A stretch of DNA of 64,000 bases, taken from assembly GCA_021234155.1 (NCBI GenBank), contig JAJEKV010000040.1, positions 11,985,072 through 12,049,071 on the forward strand, given 5' to 3'. This document shows, in pieces, positions 1-12,453 of this stretch. The stretch comes from Isoetes taiwanensis (lineage: Eukaryota > Streptophyta > Lycopodiopsida > Isoetales > Isoetaceae). Each line of letters opens with the position of its first letter. The first letter of the stretch is position 1. A model generated the notes under the pieces. It was not told the DNA's origin, searched no databases, and saw nothing but the letters and a program-made list of their open reading frames with translations. A program made the translations under genes and the position numbers.

Positions 1-661
1 ATCGTAAAGCAGTCTGGCGATGGGTATGGGATAAATTGCTTCATCCTAAGCTATCCATTTTATGGTGGCAGATTACTCATAGATGCGTGCGGGTAAACAC
101 TGTTGTTCATCGATTTCGTCCAGAAGTCTCTGTGATCTGCCCTCTTTGCACGCAGAGGGATGAGACAATTGAGCACTGCTTTTTCTTGTGTCACCATGTT
201 CGACTTGCTTGGCAGTGGCTTCTGAGTCTTTTCCATTGTGACTTGAATAGTCAGCAGGTCCTATTGTCAGTCTATCCTAGTTCTTGGGACAAGTTGGCAA
301 AGAGGGCTTTCCACTTAGCATCTGCTTGGATCATCTGGTCCATCTGGAAGAGACGAAATCTCCTCATCTTCAAGGGACAGCTCTTTTCAGATACGCAAGT
401 GCTTAACGATGTCCGTAGTCGCATTGTGAAGGCGTACAAGTGTTCTTCCTTAAAGGATGACATCAAAAGTGTCATTTGGGAGCAATATCTTCAGATTCAC
501 ACCTACTCATAGTAAACAGTTGTGCTCATGGTGATCTGTGTTCTCTGCTTTTCTATGTTATGTATGTGGTAGTGTTGCTCTAGTGGATATCTTCTCCACT
601 GGGTTTTGAGTCCCCCATGTACTCTTTGTATTCTTTTGAGTAATAAAGGTCCACGTTCATC
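1..661 (+). mobile_element. 3' end of an L1-type LINE (LINE-A family)
   Basis: This is the tail of a non-LTR retrotransposon whose 5' part lies outside the window. It holds the last part of ORF2, then about 150 bp of 3' UTR, then a poly(A) run. The coding part is clearly related to the end of the full-length element at 14470-20637, so both belong to one family. The right-hand target duplication cannot be confirmed because the left end is not in view. Confidence 0.85.
3..512 (+). CDS. LINE-A ORF2 C-terminus, zf-RVT domain (partial)
   Basis: The reading frame is open from the window edge to a stop at 510-512, so the protein is 5'-partial. It carries the zinc-binding domain found at the C-terminus of plant L1 ORF2 proteins (zf-RVT). 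Visible features are LWWQITHRCVRVN, then CPLC, then an H-x3-C type pair in ETIEHCFFLC, then tryptophans in AWIIWSIWKRR. In L1 elements this follows the endonuclease and reverse transcriptase and probably helps bind the template RNA. The same region at 20000-20480 in the full-length copy is broken by a stop, whereas this copy reads cleanly to its end. No catalytic domain is in view. Confidence 0.8.
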   Translation, partial: RKAVWRWVWDKLLHPKLSILWWQITHRCVRVNTVVHRFRPEVSVICPLCTQRDETIEHCFFLCHHVRLAWQWLLSLFHCDLNSQQVLLSVYPSSWDKLAKRAFHLASAWIIWSIWKRRNLLIFKGQLFSDTQVLNDVRSRIVKAYKCSSLKDDIKSVIWEQYLQIHTYS

Positions 662-688
662 AAAAAAAAAAAAAAAAAAAAAAAAAAA
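662..688 (+). repeat. poly(A) tail of LINE-A
   Basis: An uninterrupted run of about 27 A residues directly follows the 3' UTR. It marks the end of the inserted cDNA, as expected for L1-type target-primed insertion. An AATAAA-like signal (aataaag) lies about 15 bp upstream. Confidence 0.9.
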
Positions 689-2004
689 GGGATTGGTGAG
701 AAGTAATCAAATATGTCAAGGATAGTTTTGAGTTTGAGGTCGAATTAGATTAAAATTTGGAACAATTCTAAGGTTGTTTGTTTTAAGAACACAGAGAAAT
801 ATTCATACGTTGGAAAACCTATTTTTTGCCTCATTTAATAAATTGAATTGATCCTAATTCCATATGAATGGTATGGTTTTGGCGATAGGTTAGTTTTTTT
901 GAACCTTGAAGCTAACTTACTGGCACACATTGTTATACCAAGGCAATTTACTTAAAAAACTATATATTAGATATCTAAAGTGAAATAAATAAATTTGTCA
1001 GGCAGAAGAGTATTTCATAACTTGGAGATACATTGATTTTGTTTTATATGGTTTTGAATAATATCTCAATGAGAAATTTGATGCATGATCGTGTCATTAT
1101 GTAGGCCAATTCCATGAACAACAGCAGGCTGCTCCAAATATGCCAAGCAGCCTTTTGTACAACCATCAGTTCCCTTTCCTGCTAATGCACTCTATTGTTT
1201 TTTACCAAGCAATACAACTGGAATAATACACAATTGCATGACAATCCAGGGCACCTTCAAGATGTCATTATAAAACAGGAACTTCATGCTACTCTAGACA
1301 TATGTAGACAGTCTTCTATACTACTAGTTTCTGGTTTGACTCCCTAGAGGAGAAACCCAAGCTTGGATATGTATCCGTGGCTGATATTAACCAAACCGTA
1401 GTTTCAATGTGTTTGGACATGCCAGGACAAGCTTTTGCACCACATTATTTCTCAGCTTCTGCCTCCTAGAGGAGAAGCTCCAGCATAGATAAATGCTCAG
1501 CTGATGGAAGAGAATGTCCCACATAATACTAATTAAGATGCACCACTGAAGTGGCACAACTGAGCATGGTACTGAAGGGTCATTCCTATAATCTGGCTAT
1601 CAAATTGCTTGCAAAAAGATAAGATATTGGAAAATAAAACGTGTTGGCTATCTAGAAAGTTCAACTTGTTGCACCAGAAACTCCTCTTAAACATAAACGA
1701 CCTTTAACCTACTTTTCAACAATTAGCACTGCATACAAAAGGATCCCAATAAAGTTCCATAGCATTAAGAAAGGAGAGGTCATTCAAACAAAATTTATGC
1801 TTTTCACCTAAATCTTTGACTTGTCTAAATATCTTAAATCATGTATAAAATATTATTGCCTTTTCCAAACTAGCCAGAACAAATTTTCAGCTTGAGTGAC
1901 CTTGGGAAAGGGTGGCATCCAGATATTCTAGTTCATTTGCAAGAACAATACCCTCTTCTCGTAAATCTTGGCAAATAAGTTGAGTGCAAACATTCTTCCT
2001 TTAA
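689..2004. other. AT-rich intergenic DNA, no gene seen
   Basis: I see no long frame, RNA gene or clear repeat in these 1.3 kb. Confidence 0.6.
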
Positions 2005-2011
2005 CTCAAAT

Positions 2012-2820
2012 TTGGCCTGGAACTGTCGGGGTTTCCTGTGGCAGAAGGGCGATAGCCTCAATTCAGTAGCTGTGGACATGGACCTCATCTTCCTCATGGA
2101 GACATGGGAACACCCAGGCCACAGGCTGCCCGATCTGCCAGGGTACCAGCATTTTTCAGTGTTCAATGGTTGTACAGGGAGACGTGGGCAAGGTGGGGTT
2201 GCTTGCTACTACCGGGTAGCCTTGGCACATTTGGTTTCCCTCCAGAAGACCGACAGACATAACTGCTACTTGTGGATCCGAGTGCACCACCCTGGCGGAG
2301 ATCCTCTCTTCCTAGCTGCTTGCTACTTTCCCCATGCAGAGAGTCCCTTCTATCACAGCCACCCGGAGGTGGACAGGATGGACCCGTATGTCGATCTATA
2401 TGATGACATACAGCAGCACAAGCGGATGAGCAGAGTCATGCTCCTTGGAGACTTCAATTGTGGCGGGGTGGAACAGCCATGCGGTTTGGACCCCGGCGCA
2501 TGGCGTCTTTGCGATTGCGTCCCGAGAGGCGGCTTGCACACGGCACTTTCGGATGGCGGTCAGTCACCCGATTCGTGAGACAATTGCTCCTGATGTGCGG
2601 TATCTTTGACCTGCTCATATGCAATGGCCTACCACAATGGCCCTCTTCCCACGGGTACACTTGCAGACATGACAATCACGGCGGCGGAACTAGTGTCGTG
2701 GATTATGTCATAGTGGTCCTGCGAGGGATGTACACCTTTGTCACCATTTTCACGTCGGCACGCGGACGGTCGGGACCGAGGAGGCCGACTTCGGATCACC
2801 TCCCACTCTATGTGAAGTCG
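2012..2820 (+). pseudogene. LINE-B endonuclease domain (frameshifted)
   Basis: This is the apurinic-type endonuclease that nicks target DNA for LINE integration. In order one sees AWNCRGF (start of the fold), LMETWEHPG, VACYYRV, LLGDFNCGG, then after a frameshift near 2460-2580 CNGLPQWPS, SVVDYVIVV and TSDHLPLY. The metal and catalytic signatures (N of NCRGF, E of MET, GDFN, SDHLP) are present but no longer in one frame. LINE-B copy 2 begins inside this domain. Confidence 0.75.
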
Positions 2821-3625
2821 GCCCGGCTAGCTACTCACGGCCCCTCGGAAGCATTACCTTGCCGACCTCGGTTGCACTTGGATTATGAGCAGGCGGAGGG
2901 TTACGCTGACATGCTCGCAGAAGCCCTCCCGACGATTCGGGCGGGCCCACACGCTGGAGCAGCAAATCGACCAGCTGGTTGAGCTCCTCGTAGCGGGGGA
3001 GCGAGACATGTGCTTTGGGAGACCTCCCCACGCCGGAGATCGAGGCGCAACCTTCCCGGCGTAAACGGATGGTTTGATGCCGAGTGTAAGGAACTCAAAC
3101 AGCGCACTCCGCCTCATCGCGGATCGGGACACGCGAGCTCCGGGCCACCAGCCATTACCGTGCCTTCCTCAAGGGAAACAAAGGCAAGCTACGGCAAGGC
3201 ACCAAGGAGAAATGTTCGGCCCTCTTTGGGCCCCGGAGAACTTTACGGCGGGGGTACTCTGGTACTGCAGCCGCGACCCACGGGAACATCACGGCGGTGC
3301 AATGAAAGCGCGACTGCAATGGCTTTATGATCCCCGGGAACACGGACAAATGTGCCCTGCAACATATTACCACCGGTGATCACGAAGATGTCGAAGAGGG
3401 CTGCGGCGCTTTGGCTAATGGGAAGGCGGCAGACTTAGGCGACGCAAAGCCGGAGTTGCTCAAGTGGGGCGGGGCCCATGGTGCCCGATCCTGCGCCTTT
3501 GTTCAGCGAGGCGTTGTAAGAGGGTTTTCCCGGTCATGGACCACAAAGCGGGGTTGTTCCGATCTACAAGGCGGGGACCCACAACTGTCTAGCTAATTAC
3601 CGAACCATCATGGTCATTTCGGTGT

Positions 3626-4330
3626 TTGCCAAGGCGGCGCGGGCATTCTCAACAGCGAGGTAACCGGATGGGCGAGGGTATTGGAAGTCGGGGCACTTAC
3701 CCAAAGGCAAGGCTTCCGACCCGGCATTCGACCATTGATCACATCTTCACACTTAAGGCCCTGGTGGAGGAGAGCAGGAACCGTCGGGAGGACCTGTACT
3801 GCTGTTTTGTGGACTTTGCAAAAGCTTTCGACACAGTACCCCGGGAAAAGTTGTGGGCGAGATTGCACCATCTGGGGCTCCCTATGGATCTGCAGAACGC
3901 AGCTGGTACTGACCGAGACGAGCCGCGGAGCCGCATGCAACCGGAAGGACAGTCATTTGCCAGTAGCATTGGAGTTATGCAAGGTTGTCCTCTCTCACCC
4001 ACACTCTTTGGACTCTACATTGAACAGTTGGAAGCCTGGCTTGCTGCCAATAGGGGGGACGGTATACAGCTCTTGCACCAGGTCATCCGGCAGCTCATCT
4101 ATGCGGATGATGTGGACCTCTTGGCCCATACACCAGAGGGCATGCAGGCACACCTAGATGCCCTGGACACATTCTGCCAGGCGACGGACATGCGTATCAA
4201 CCTGGCCAAGACTAAGGTGGTCCTCATATCCTCCTCACGTCATCCAGCACTTCCGGCACTCACTTATCAGGGGGCAGATGGTAGAGGTCACACCCAGCTA
4301 CAAGTACCTGGGGGTGGAATTTCCGTCCTC
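3626..4330 (+). pseudogene. LINE-B reverse transcriptase domain
   Basis: The reverse transcriptase core of LINE-B copies its own RNA at the nicked target. Visible blocks are CFVDFAKAFDTVPREKL (block with the first catalytic Asp), MQGCPLSPTLFGLYIEQLE, LIYADDVDLLAH (the YADD catalytic pair) and MRINLAKTKVVLIS. The frame is open from 3626 to 4393 but lacks the upstream fingers region in the same frame, and the next part (YKYLGVEF, 4300) lies in another frame. The LFGLYIEQLE signature also appears in the relics at 12454-12642 and 52701-52935. Confidence 0.82.
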
Positions 4331-4392
4331 AATGTATTGGGATGCATCCATTCGCCTTCGGGTGACCGCAGGTTGGAAAGGCCAGACGCATA

Positions 4393-4937
4393 ATGCAAAA
4401 CAATAGTCATAGGGCGAGTCAGATGACTTGGGCCACCAATCACATTTGTTCCCGCAATGGTGGAGCCAGGTTCTTCAGCCATGGGGTCGAGGTGTGGGGC
4501 CCGGTGGTGTCTTTGGCGACTTGGAACGACTTAGAGCAGGTCCAGAAGGCATTTTTGACGCGGGCACTTGGTGTCAAGCCCTCGTTCCATATCGATCTTG
4601 TTGCAGGAGGCGGATTCATGCCCCGCGGCATGCGGCCCCTCGATAGACACATTGTTTATTTCCAGAAGGTGGCCAGCATGGGCGACACTCGGCTTCCGCA
4701 CTTGGCTTACGCTGTGGCAATGAGCCCGCAACGACTCAGGGCTTGTTGGAGGGACAAGAGAGCCCAGTGGCTGGCGCGCTGGAACGTAGACGCACATAGG
4801 TGCGTCCAGGTGCACAGAGACGCCGGCCGGGATAGGCTGAGGGGGTACTTGGACTCTTGTTTCCTAGGGAAGCTCTGGGACCAGCATGCTCTAGAACAGG
4901 TAAAGATAGCACACTACAAACAGCACATAAACCCCAC
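4393..4937 (+). pseudogene. LINE-B post-RT region, interrupted
   Basis: This is the C-terminal part of the LINE-B polyprotein after the reverse transcriptase, with segments such as FFSHGVEVWGP, AFLTRALGVK and QHINPT. The apparent extension to 4998 runs into the hAT-like insert and is an artefact. The true continuation resumes at 6175 and includes HHLRLETGRW, which in copy 2 is followed by a C-x2-C and H-x4-C zinc-like motif. Function beyond template or target binding is not known to me. Confidence 0.7.
4930..4937 (+). repeat. 8-bp target duplication, left (AACCCCAC)
   Basis: AACCCCAC directly precedes the left inverted repeat of the hAT-like element and recurs directly after its right end at 6167-6174. 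An 8-bp duplication is the hallmark of hAT transposition. Confidence 0.9.
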
Positions 4938-6166
4938 CAGAGTAAAAATTAAGGACACTCAATATTTTTTATGTTATTATCCATGGGCGATTATTTAGTA
5001 TTTCTAGATTTTTTTTTTTAATTAATATGTGGGCGATTTTTTTTCGAAGAGAATTTATCCTAATCTTAGTGGGCGATTTTATTTGCTTCACGGGTTATAT
5101 TTTGTCACAACTCCAGAAATGCATGTTATATTTCAAAAGCGCACCAAAGGAAACCAAATATCACAGCATTGAACACTTCACATGTGATATGCTCTACTTT
5201 TGATAGTTTTGATAAGGTCTTCAAATTTCCTATGATACTCCTCTTCTAAAGTAAAGGGTAGGAACGTATGCTTGACCAGTTACAACCCAATCTGGATTAG
5301 TCGAATGGTCCAAGAAAAACCTAATTCCCCTCATGAGGCATTATATATATATCATGTATTCCCTCATGGTTACATGTTCGAGATAACATGACAAACGTGA
5401 CATGGAAAAAATCATGTTATATAGCATTCAATAAGCATAAACAGATCTTAATTAAGTATCAGATATCAAACATATATCTTTCCTTTGTGGCAAAAATGTG
5501 TAAGATTACATACAGTTCTGTACATGAAAAAACAAGACAATGCAAAAGCACTCTCATACTTGTAACTTTCTTCACGAAGTTTCCAGAAATTTAAGATCCT
5601 TCACGAAATAATTAAGCAATGGGGAGATCATCTTCAATCCTAAACTTGAACCTGCTAATTTGGAATGCCAAATGACACTAAAACCAAATAAGCTTCAATG
5701 AAAAAAGCATGTAATGCTATTTGGATTCACTATGGAAGCCTACAATGGGTCTCCAGAAGATGAAGCCCTAAAAAAATCTCCGAGGTAATTCAATATGGGG
5801 TTACGAAATTTCAGCTACAAAATCTGCCCAAATCTCTGAAGCCTTAAGCCCTAATTCGAGATTTCTTAATATGGGCATGGTGACAACGGGTGATGGTATC
5901 ACCTCATCAATATTTGTTTTATTGTGGGCGATTCCATTTTCATACAAATGTTTTAAAATCATATATGGGCTAATCCTATTTTACTACGTCGATAAAAAAA
6001 TTACGATGTGGGCGATTGCTTTCTCCGCAAAGATAAAAAGAATCAGAAATGGGCGATTGCAAGCCCGCGAAGTGCAAAACGGATCCTACTAATCTATCAA
6101 ACCCTAATTGAAAAATATTAAAAAAAATAGCCAATTGGCGATTAATCGTCCTTAATTTTTACTCTG
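4938..6166. mobile_element. non-autonomous hAT-like DNA transposon, 1,229 bp
   Basis: The element has perfect 19-bp terminal inverted repeats, CAGAGTAAAAATTAAGGAC at 4938-4956 and its reverse complement at 6148-6166, flanked by the 8-bp duplication AACCCCAC. CAGAG starts and 8-bp duplications are typical of the hAT superfamily. It is AT-rich, encodes no transposase and depends on one supplied in trans. A GGGCGATT-like motif recurs near both ends (about 4985, 5031, 5071, 5926, 6011, 6050), as expected for subterminal transposase-binding sites. The perfect ends suggest a fairly recent insertion into LINE-B. Confidence 0.9.
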
Positions 6167-6174
6167 AACCCCAC
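6167..6174 (+). repeat. 8-bp target duplication, right (AACCCCAC)
   Basis: Second copy of the duplication, directly after the right inverted repeat. LINE-B coding sequence resumes within it. Confidence 0.9.
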
Positions 6175-6605
6175 CCTGGTTCGAGGCCCACAGCTCTACC
6201 TGCGTTCTCAGTTGCCCATGAAGAAGCGCAGGATCATCGCGTCCATTCGAACAGGGGCCCACCATCTTCGGCTTGAGACGGGTCGGTGGGTTGGAGAGCG
6301 CTACATTCTCTTGGTGCGACCTGGTCTGCCCCTGCACGAGCTACTCAGTACGCCGTCAGTTTGATCCCTTGTCTCCTACCTCCAGGAGGTTTTGGATCTG
6401 CGGACTCACCTCTGCCCCCGGGCGCCTACCTGAGGTGCTGGGAATTCATGTGTATATGTATATTTGTACAACTGCCAGCAGGCTTGTTGATGCGATGATT
6501 TTTCCCTCCTGGGGGGGGGGGGGTTAATCCGGGTAGCAACGGGCTTGCTGCACCCGTGTAATTTGGGTCCCATAGGCCGATTGGCCTCCGCGGACGATAA
6601 AAGAA
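6175..6605 (+). pseudogene. LINE-B C-terminus and 3' UTR
   Basis: The LINE-B frame resumes with LVRGPQLYLRSQLPMKKRR and HHLRLETGRW, then decays. The following 3' UTR (GGGTCCCATAGGCCGATTGG and flanking bases near 6570) is closely matched on the minus strand at 11080-11120 in copy 2. A run of 14 G residues at about 6511-6524 lies in this UTR. Confidence 0.75.
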
Positions 6606-6628
6606 CCTTCCTTCCTTCCTTCCTTCCT
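6606..6628 (+). repeat. (TTCC)n tail of LINE-B
   Basis: Five to six tandem TTCC units immediately follow the conserved LINE-B 3' end CGATAAAAGAACC. Copy 2 has a (TATTC)n tail at the equivalent place, so this is the 3' tail of the element and not a chance microsatellite. Confidence 0.8.
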
Positions 6629-9600
6629 ATTACCTTGAATGTGGAGATCGGCCACAACTAGTTCTCCATGTTATTGACAAACTGATATACTTCAATCTCT
6701 GCTATTTTATTGAAGATAAAGATGTATGAGATGTTAAGGAAAAATATAGGTGACAAATGTTATTGCTGATGCATTGCAAACACCATCAAACTCGCCACCT
6801 TAAAAACATCCTAAAAAACCGTAAATAATATTATTTATGATGAACAATGAAAAGTTCGCCTAGGTACCACAACAAGAGAAAAGAAAGACAATACAGAGCA
6901 AAAAGTAGAAAGATAGAAAAAAATTCAGGTGCAGTAAGACAAAAAAATTCGTGTGAGGGTAGGATGGGGGGACAAATGAAACCAGATGATACTATCGAAA
7001 AAATCTCCAAATACAGAACCACGAAAGGAGTAAAAACAAATTCAATATAATATAGCAATGCAAGCAACCAGATGAAAAAAAACTTTTGCATGGGATCCCG
7101 CAATGCTTTAGATTGCAGTATTGGTTCCATTTCCTCAGGTGGCAGATCATGGTGTATCTTCTTGTTGAAGTCTTACTCAATGTCGATTCGTACAGGCCGA
7201 GTCATTGCCGTCCGCGGGTATGATATTCCAACCACACAACAAAAATAAATAAGACGACCCAAAGCGTCGCTCTGAGAAACTGATAAACAAGAACCTTCTA
7301 GAGAAAAACAAGCTAAAAATATATTGTCCTTCACATAAAGTGCCCTAGCTAACAACACATCCCCAATTCTAAAAACCCAATTCGCCATGAGAACAAACTT
7401 TAGAGCAAGGTATGTCATGCTAAAATACCAATGCTCTGGCACCACATAAAGAGAACCCCGTACAAATGAATGCCCATGGAAACCAGAGGGAACAATTCAT
7501 GATGGTTAAATAACGAAGAAAATACGATCCCTACAGTTGATTTCAAATAATGTTGTTGTGTGCCTTTTGATATAGTTTCTAATTCCTATTTTATTGGCCT
7601 TTGCATATAAAGGGCGTTCAATTTAGAAAATGCTTAAGGGGAAATGTAAGCTCAAATGACATAAAACTATACTGTCTGTGAAGCATCGCAAAACCTAGGC
7701 CGCATCACGTAATTCACTCCTCCTTCGCCACCGAGACTAAAGAACCACAAACCCAAATTTTCTTAGATCCATGAACTATGACCCAATACTTGTATATGCC
7801 GTTAAAAACACTCTAATCCATGAAAAGTGTTGCCTTGTAGAGTTACACGCTCCAAGTCTGGCGAAATATACATCTCACAAGGGAAGGTCCCCTGATTAAA
7901 ATTAGTCATTGCACCTGATAATTAAATATATGCATAAGAATCATGAGGATCTTTGGAGGGCTAGAGAATAACATTTCCCCAATCACACCAGTCTATAACA
8001 AAATCAACGATTAATAGTCTGATGGCGCATTCCTCCTAACTCCTGAATTGATGGTAATAGGAGAAGAAATCTGAAGAGGGTATCCAAAAAAGAGGAATAA
8101 CCAAAAATGAATTTTTAGCAAGGAATAACTTTTTGATTACCCTAGGTTTGAACCAGGATTGTATAGCCTTATCTTGCCCAAGCCCTTAACACTAGATTCG
8201 ACACGTGATATATCAAAAAAAGGTGCATTTGCACTGTTTGCTTTAAAATTCATATAAAATCAAAGGTTTAATAATCAGTCAAACCCTTCTTACATATTAA
8301 TATATATGGCAGTCAAGTTGCATGGAAAAAATACCTAAAAATTATGAGAGTTATGCTTAGGTAAATGCTGGGAGTCAAGTCTGTTTTGCTTCATGTTTAG
8401 ATAGAGTAAAACTATTTCAGTAAGAAGATTTTTATTATTTTTGTATTTTTCTTTACGAATTAGAGAGTAAGACACAAAAAACTTCACCTCAATCCGAGGT
8501 CTGAGAAAGGAGATAGGGTTGTTTGAATATGACAGGGTCAGAACTATTGTTTCTGCCATATGAACCAATACTGGTTTTCAAAAAGCTGTTCCCAAATCAA
8601 ATCTCTAACTTTTGTAGGGAAATAAATTTGGATCTAAAATTTTGAATATAAGTAGTAGACAACTTGCTTTATTTAATAAAAATGTCTATTAGCCTTAATG
8701 ATGAGTTTTTTTTTTTTTTTCATTACAAGTGATTGATAACTTATGTCTATATAGAAGTATTGATAACCATGATATGGAATCACCGCAAAAACAGACACGT
8801 AAAAAAAGCACAATTTATTCACAAGAAATCAAGGAAGATTTGTATATCTGAGACCATTACTGGTCCACCCTCTTTTTAAAATTAAGAACTCCCTCATGTT
8901 AATCGGTTCAGTTTCAATTGCGAGATATAAGCACCTCATGAGCTATTCCATTCATTTAAAAATAATTAATGCTCATGATCTTGCGGTTAAAGTAAACTTT
9001 CTAGTGTCCATTCCAAGTTATCTGTTAGATTTACGTGTTCCATGGATTTTATAAACCTATGCATTGAATGGTGAACTCAAAACTTGCATTTTCAAACTTC
9101 TCAAGTTGTGGAAGCAATGCAAAAGAACGAAGACCAAATATAAAAGGCTATATCCATGCAAAATAAAGGTAGACTGCCATGTCTGTTTTCCATTGCTGGT
9201 GCACATGGTTTAGGATCATTCAAAAAGCCAGAACATCCTCGTCTTGATTGGTTTTAAACTCGCCTTAAGAATATATAAATTCCATATATAGTATTCTATT
9301 TGAAAAAATTAGTTACTTGCTAGGATTGCATTATTTAATGGTAATATTGAAGCACAAGCAGATTGAACCTATATGAATCTATATTCACCCTTCCAAAAAT
9401 TTATGTTATAGAAGGTACAAAATCATCATATCATTGTATAAGTGACAAATGAACAATAAATAGAATTAGTAATGATAATTAGAGAGATCTACTTCTATAC
9501 CCAATTCGTCTAATTATGGACTATAATGGTCCATGCCCATTTATATTCAAGTCTTACATATAGTAGTATGTTATTTTTAGCATCAAACTGGAGATCAATG

Positions 9601-11056
9601 TGACGAAGCTTAGATTCATAAAAAGTATAGTCTATCATGAAATACAAGCTAAAGTTCCTATTATTATACCTACAAGAAATTTATCGCGGCGGCCAAGGCT
9701 GTGGCGAACATTTCTCTTACCCACTCACTTACAGTTTGAAAAACTATGTGAATATGGAACAGTCTGTGGTATACCCCCCTTCCAAATGCTCTTCTTGCGA
9801 GAACATTATGTGGTATACCCTCTCTTCTGAATGCTATTCCTACGAGTTTAGAATGGTGTGAACATTTAATATATCCTCGCCAAAGTTGAATTAAAGTTTT
9901 GAAGCATTGTAGTCAAAGATAACATTGTAAGCAATTTCCTATTAGGATGATGGATGAAGCTTGAAACCTTGGTGCTAAAGATTGGGGCTTAACCTTCACC
10001 ATAAGATACCACAATTATTGAGCTTGTTAATCTAATGTGTTGGTTCTATTCAATCTATTCGACAATAGATTCAAAACTTAATGCCACACTTCTGCTTAAT
10101 GGATATTAAAGGGAACTATAAGTCACCATATTAAGGGAATTGAATTCAATGAGGATTCCCTTCTCGAACTGGAACTCTGGGTGCCTTGCAATGCTAGACA
10201 TTATTTGTATGGCAATTGTGTGTGCACTGATAACTACATAACAATGCAAACAAAACAGGTGTAGATAGCATTAATTCGTTAATTAATTGTTATACGTTAT
10301 TACCTGAGGATTACATGTAGATATCCACTCAAATTTTCAAGGAGGTCACAATCCTGCTATTTTTTGGATTAAACTTCAGGTTATATTTCATATTGAGATC
10401 ACAACAACAGCTCATAGAAACAAATATGATGATGCATATTTTGATCATAATTGGATGTCTTTTGGACAATTTGGTGGTTATTTCAAACTATTTAAGCTTC
10501 ACTGCCATGAAATCATTACTAATTTTGAATCTGTTTTTGATAGAATATCTCTGGAACTGCAAGTATAAGCTTGATCTACACTTTGATGATGTTGAAGCTT
10601 CCAAATACATCGGCCTTCCCTTGACAGAACAGCACGTGTTTAGAATTTATCATCAATAATTTTAGCCTAACTGTTAAATGTCCAAAGGTAAATGCTTTAT
10701 TGGAGCCCCATGATCTTGCACCATGTGATTTAAATCGATGATTAGTTTTAATAATTTAAGTTATTGAGTAGAGTAGCAAGTAAATTCAATATCAAAGGCT
10801 AATTGAAAATCATTTCAAAGGTTAATCGAATTGTTCGAATAGAAATGGCCATTTACTATTTGTATGACCGATTACATTACATCAAAATTCTTTAGGTTGC
10901 AAACAATCCGATCATTTATGTATCAATTCCAGATACATGCTTGGAGTAAATATGTATGATTCTCACTTGGTGAATTGGTCCTTTTCAATGCAAACAATGT
11001 TACATTAAATAAAATGCAGCTCGCGTCAAAGCATAGCACCCATCGGAAAACTTGTC
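6629..11056. other. AT-rich intergenic DNA, no convincing gene
   Basis: About 4.4 kb with only short open frames. The longest are at 7173-7445 (minus, 90 codons) and 10393-10659 (plus, 88 codons). Neither shows a recognisable domain, splice-supported extension or family motif. I see no RNA gene. Confidence 0.5.
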
Positions 11057-12453
11057 AATAGAATAGAATAGTTTTTTTATCGTCCACTGAGACCAATCGG
11101 CCTATGGGACCCAGAAGGAGCGCAGCAAACTTATTACTGTCCGGGTTAAAAAACCCCCGCCCCGAAGGGTTTTCGAGGGAAAAACCGTGACAGTAATAAG
11201 AATGCTGTCAAACTGTACAAGTATACATCATCATGAAATAAATGTGTATGTACATGTCAAGTGCGTGCCCGAGGACATAGCTGATCTCACATGTCCATGA
11301 CCTCCTGAAGGTATGATCCTAGCATCCGTGACGGATGCCCGTGCTCAATGTCACATGTAGCGGCTGGCCGGGGCCGACCAACTCAAAGATAGCGGCGTCC
11401 GGATTTGATCATATCTTTGGGCAACTTTGAAGGGTATGAGATTCATCCTCAATGACTCCCATTTGGCAAAGATTGACAGAGCACGCCCCGACGTGGCTCA
11501 CCAATCCATCCGCCTGTCTCATTCCGAAGATGATGTGCCCCAATGGGAATGGAGGCAATGAGTGCGTCTTTTCATGGGCAAGTGGGTGCGCAGGTAGCAT
11601 TGTGGGCCTCGTTCCAATGTGGGATTTATGTGGCGCGGGTAGTGTCTTTGTCTTGACTGTTCAAGGGCTGGCATCCCAAAGCTTCTTTGCTGATGAAGCA
11701 AGCGTCAAAATATTGCCTCAAGCTATGGCGATCTACCTCTGTTTGCACATGTATGCACCGTGTTCTCGCACATTCCATCTAGCCATCCATTGAACTCTCT
11801 TTTCCCTCCAAAGAGGCCTTGAGGCGTTGTGGCCCCATTGCCATGATATAAGCTAGTTTTGGGGAGGCGAGCCCATGTTGACCACCTTCCGAAAATAGAC
11901 AATGTGGCGATCAAGGGCCGCCCTCGAAGAGGCAAGAATCTGTTTCCGCAGTAGAATTTGATATGGGACTGTGGACTTCACCCCTAGTGCTCGTACCAAG
12001 AAGGCTTTCGCTTTTGCTCCAAGTCATTCCAAGTAGCGAGGGATACCTTGGGCCCCATACTTCAACCCCGTATAAAAGGACCGGGCTCCACTAAGACTTT
12101 GAGCAGTGTGTGACTGATGGGTCCAATCATACAACTCTGCTCTATGACTATTGTTTTGCATTGCATATAGTGCTTTCCAGCCATTCACTTCGTAACTTCA
12201 GAGCCGTATGGATGTGTCCCGGTGCATAGTAGACGTAAACTCCACTCCCAAATATTTGTATGTGGATGCTACTTCCACATTACGCCCTCGGTAATGGAAG
12301 GAAGGGATCCTCGGTATGCCGTGAAGATGATATGAAAACCACCTTAGTCTTGGCCAAGTTGACGCCAAGCATATCGATTACGCTTGACAAAATGTGTCCC
12401 GTGGCATCGAGATGTCGTTGCATGTCCGCTGGTGTGTAAGCTAGAGGTCCACA

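Larger units (their letters stand above)
2005..6628 (+). mobile_element. LINE-B copy 1, decayed and split by a hAT-like insert
   Basis: This is a non-LTR retrotransposon lacking ORF1. It starts at the endonuclease, passes through reverse transcriptase and a C-terminal region, and ends in a (TTCC)n tail rather than poly(A). The host-facing parts are 2005-4937 and 6167-6628, and the hAT-like element sits between them. Removing that insert with one 8-bp duplication joins the LINE-B frame without a shift (HINPT followed by LVRGPQ). The reversed copy at 11057-13983 has the same uninterrupted order (HINPTLERGPQ). Several frameshifts and stops make it inactive. Confidence 0.85.

Noticed and set aside
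4393-4998. 201-codon ORF as one protein
   Set aside because: Its last 20 codons lie in the hAT-like insert; the real LINE frame resumes at 6175.
7173-7445. Minus-strand ORF of 90 codons
   Set aside because: Looks protein-like in composition but has no recognised family, supporting exons or neighbours.
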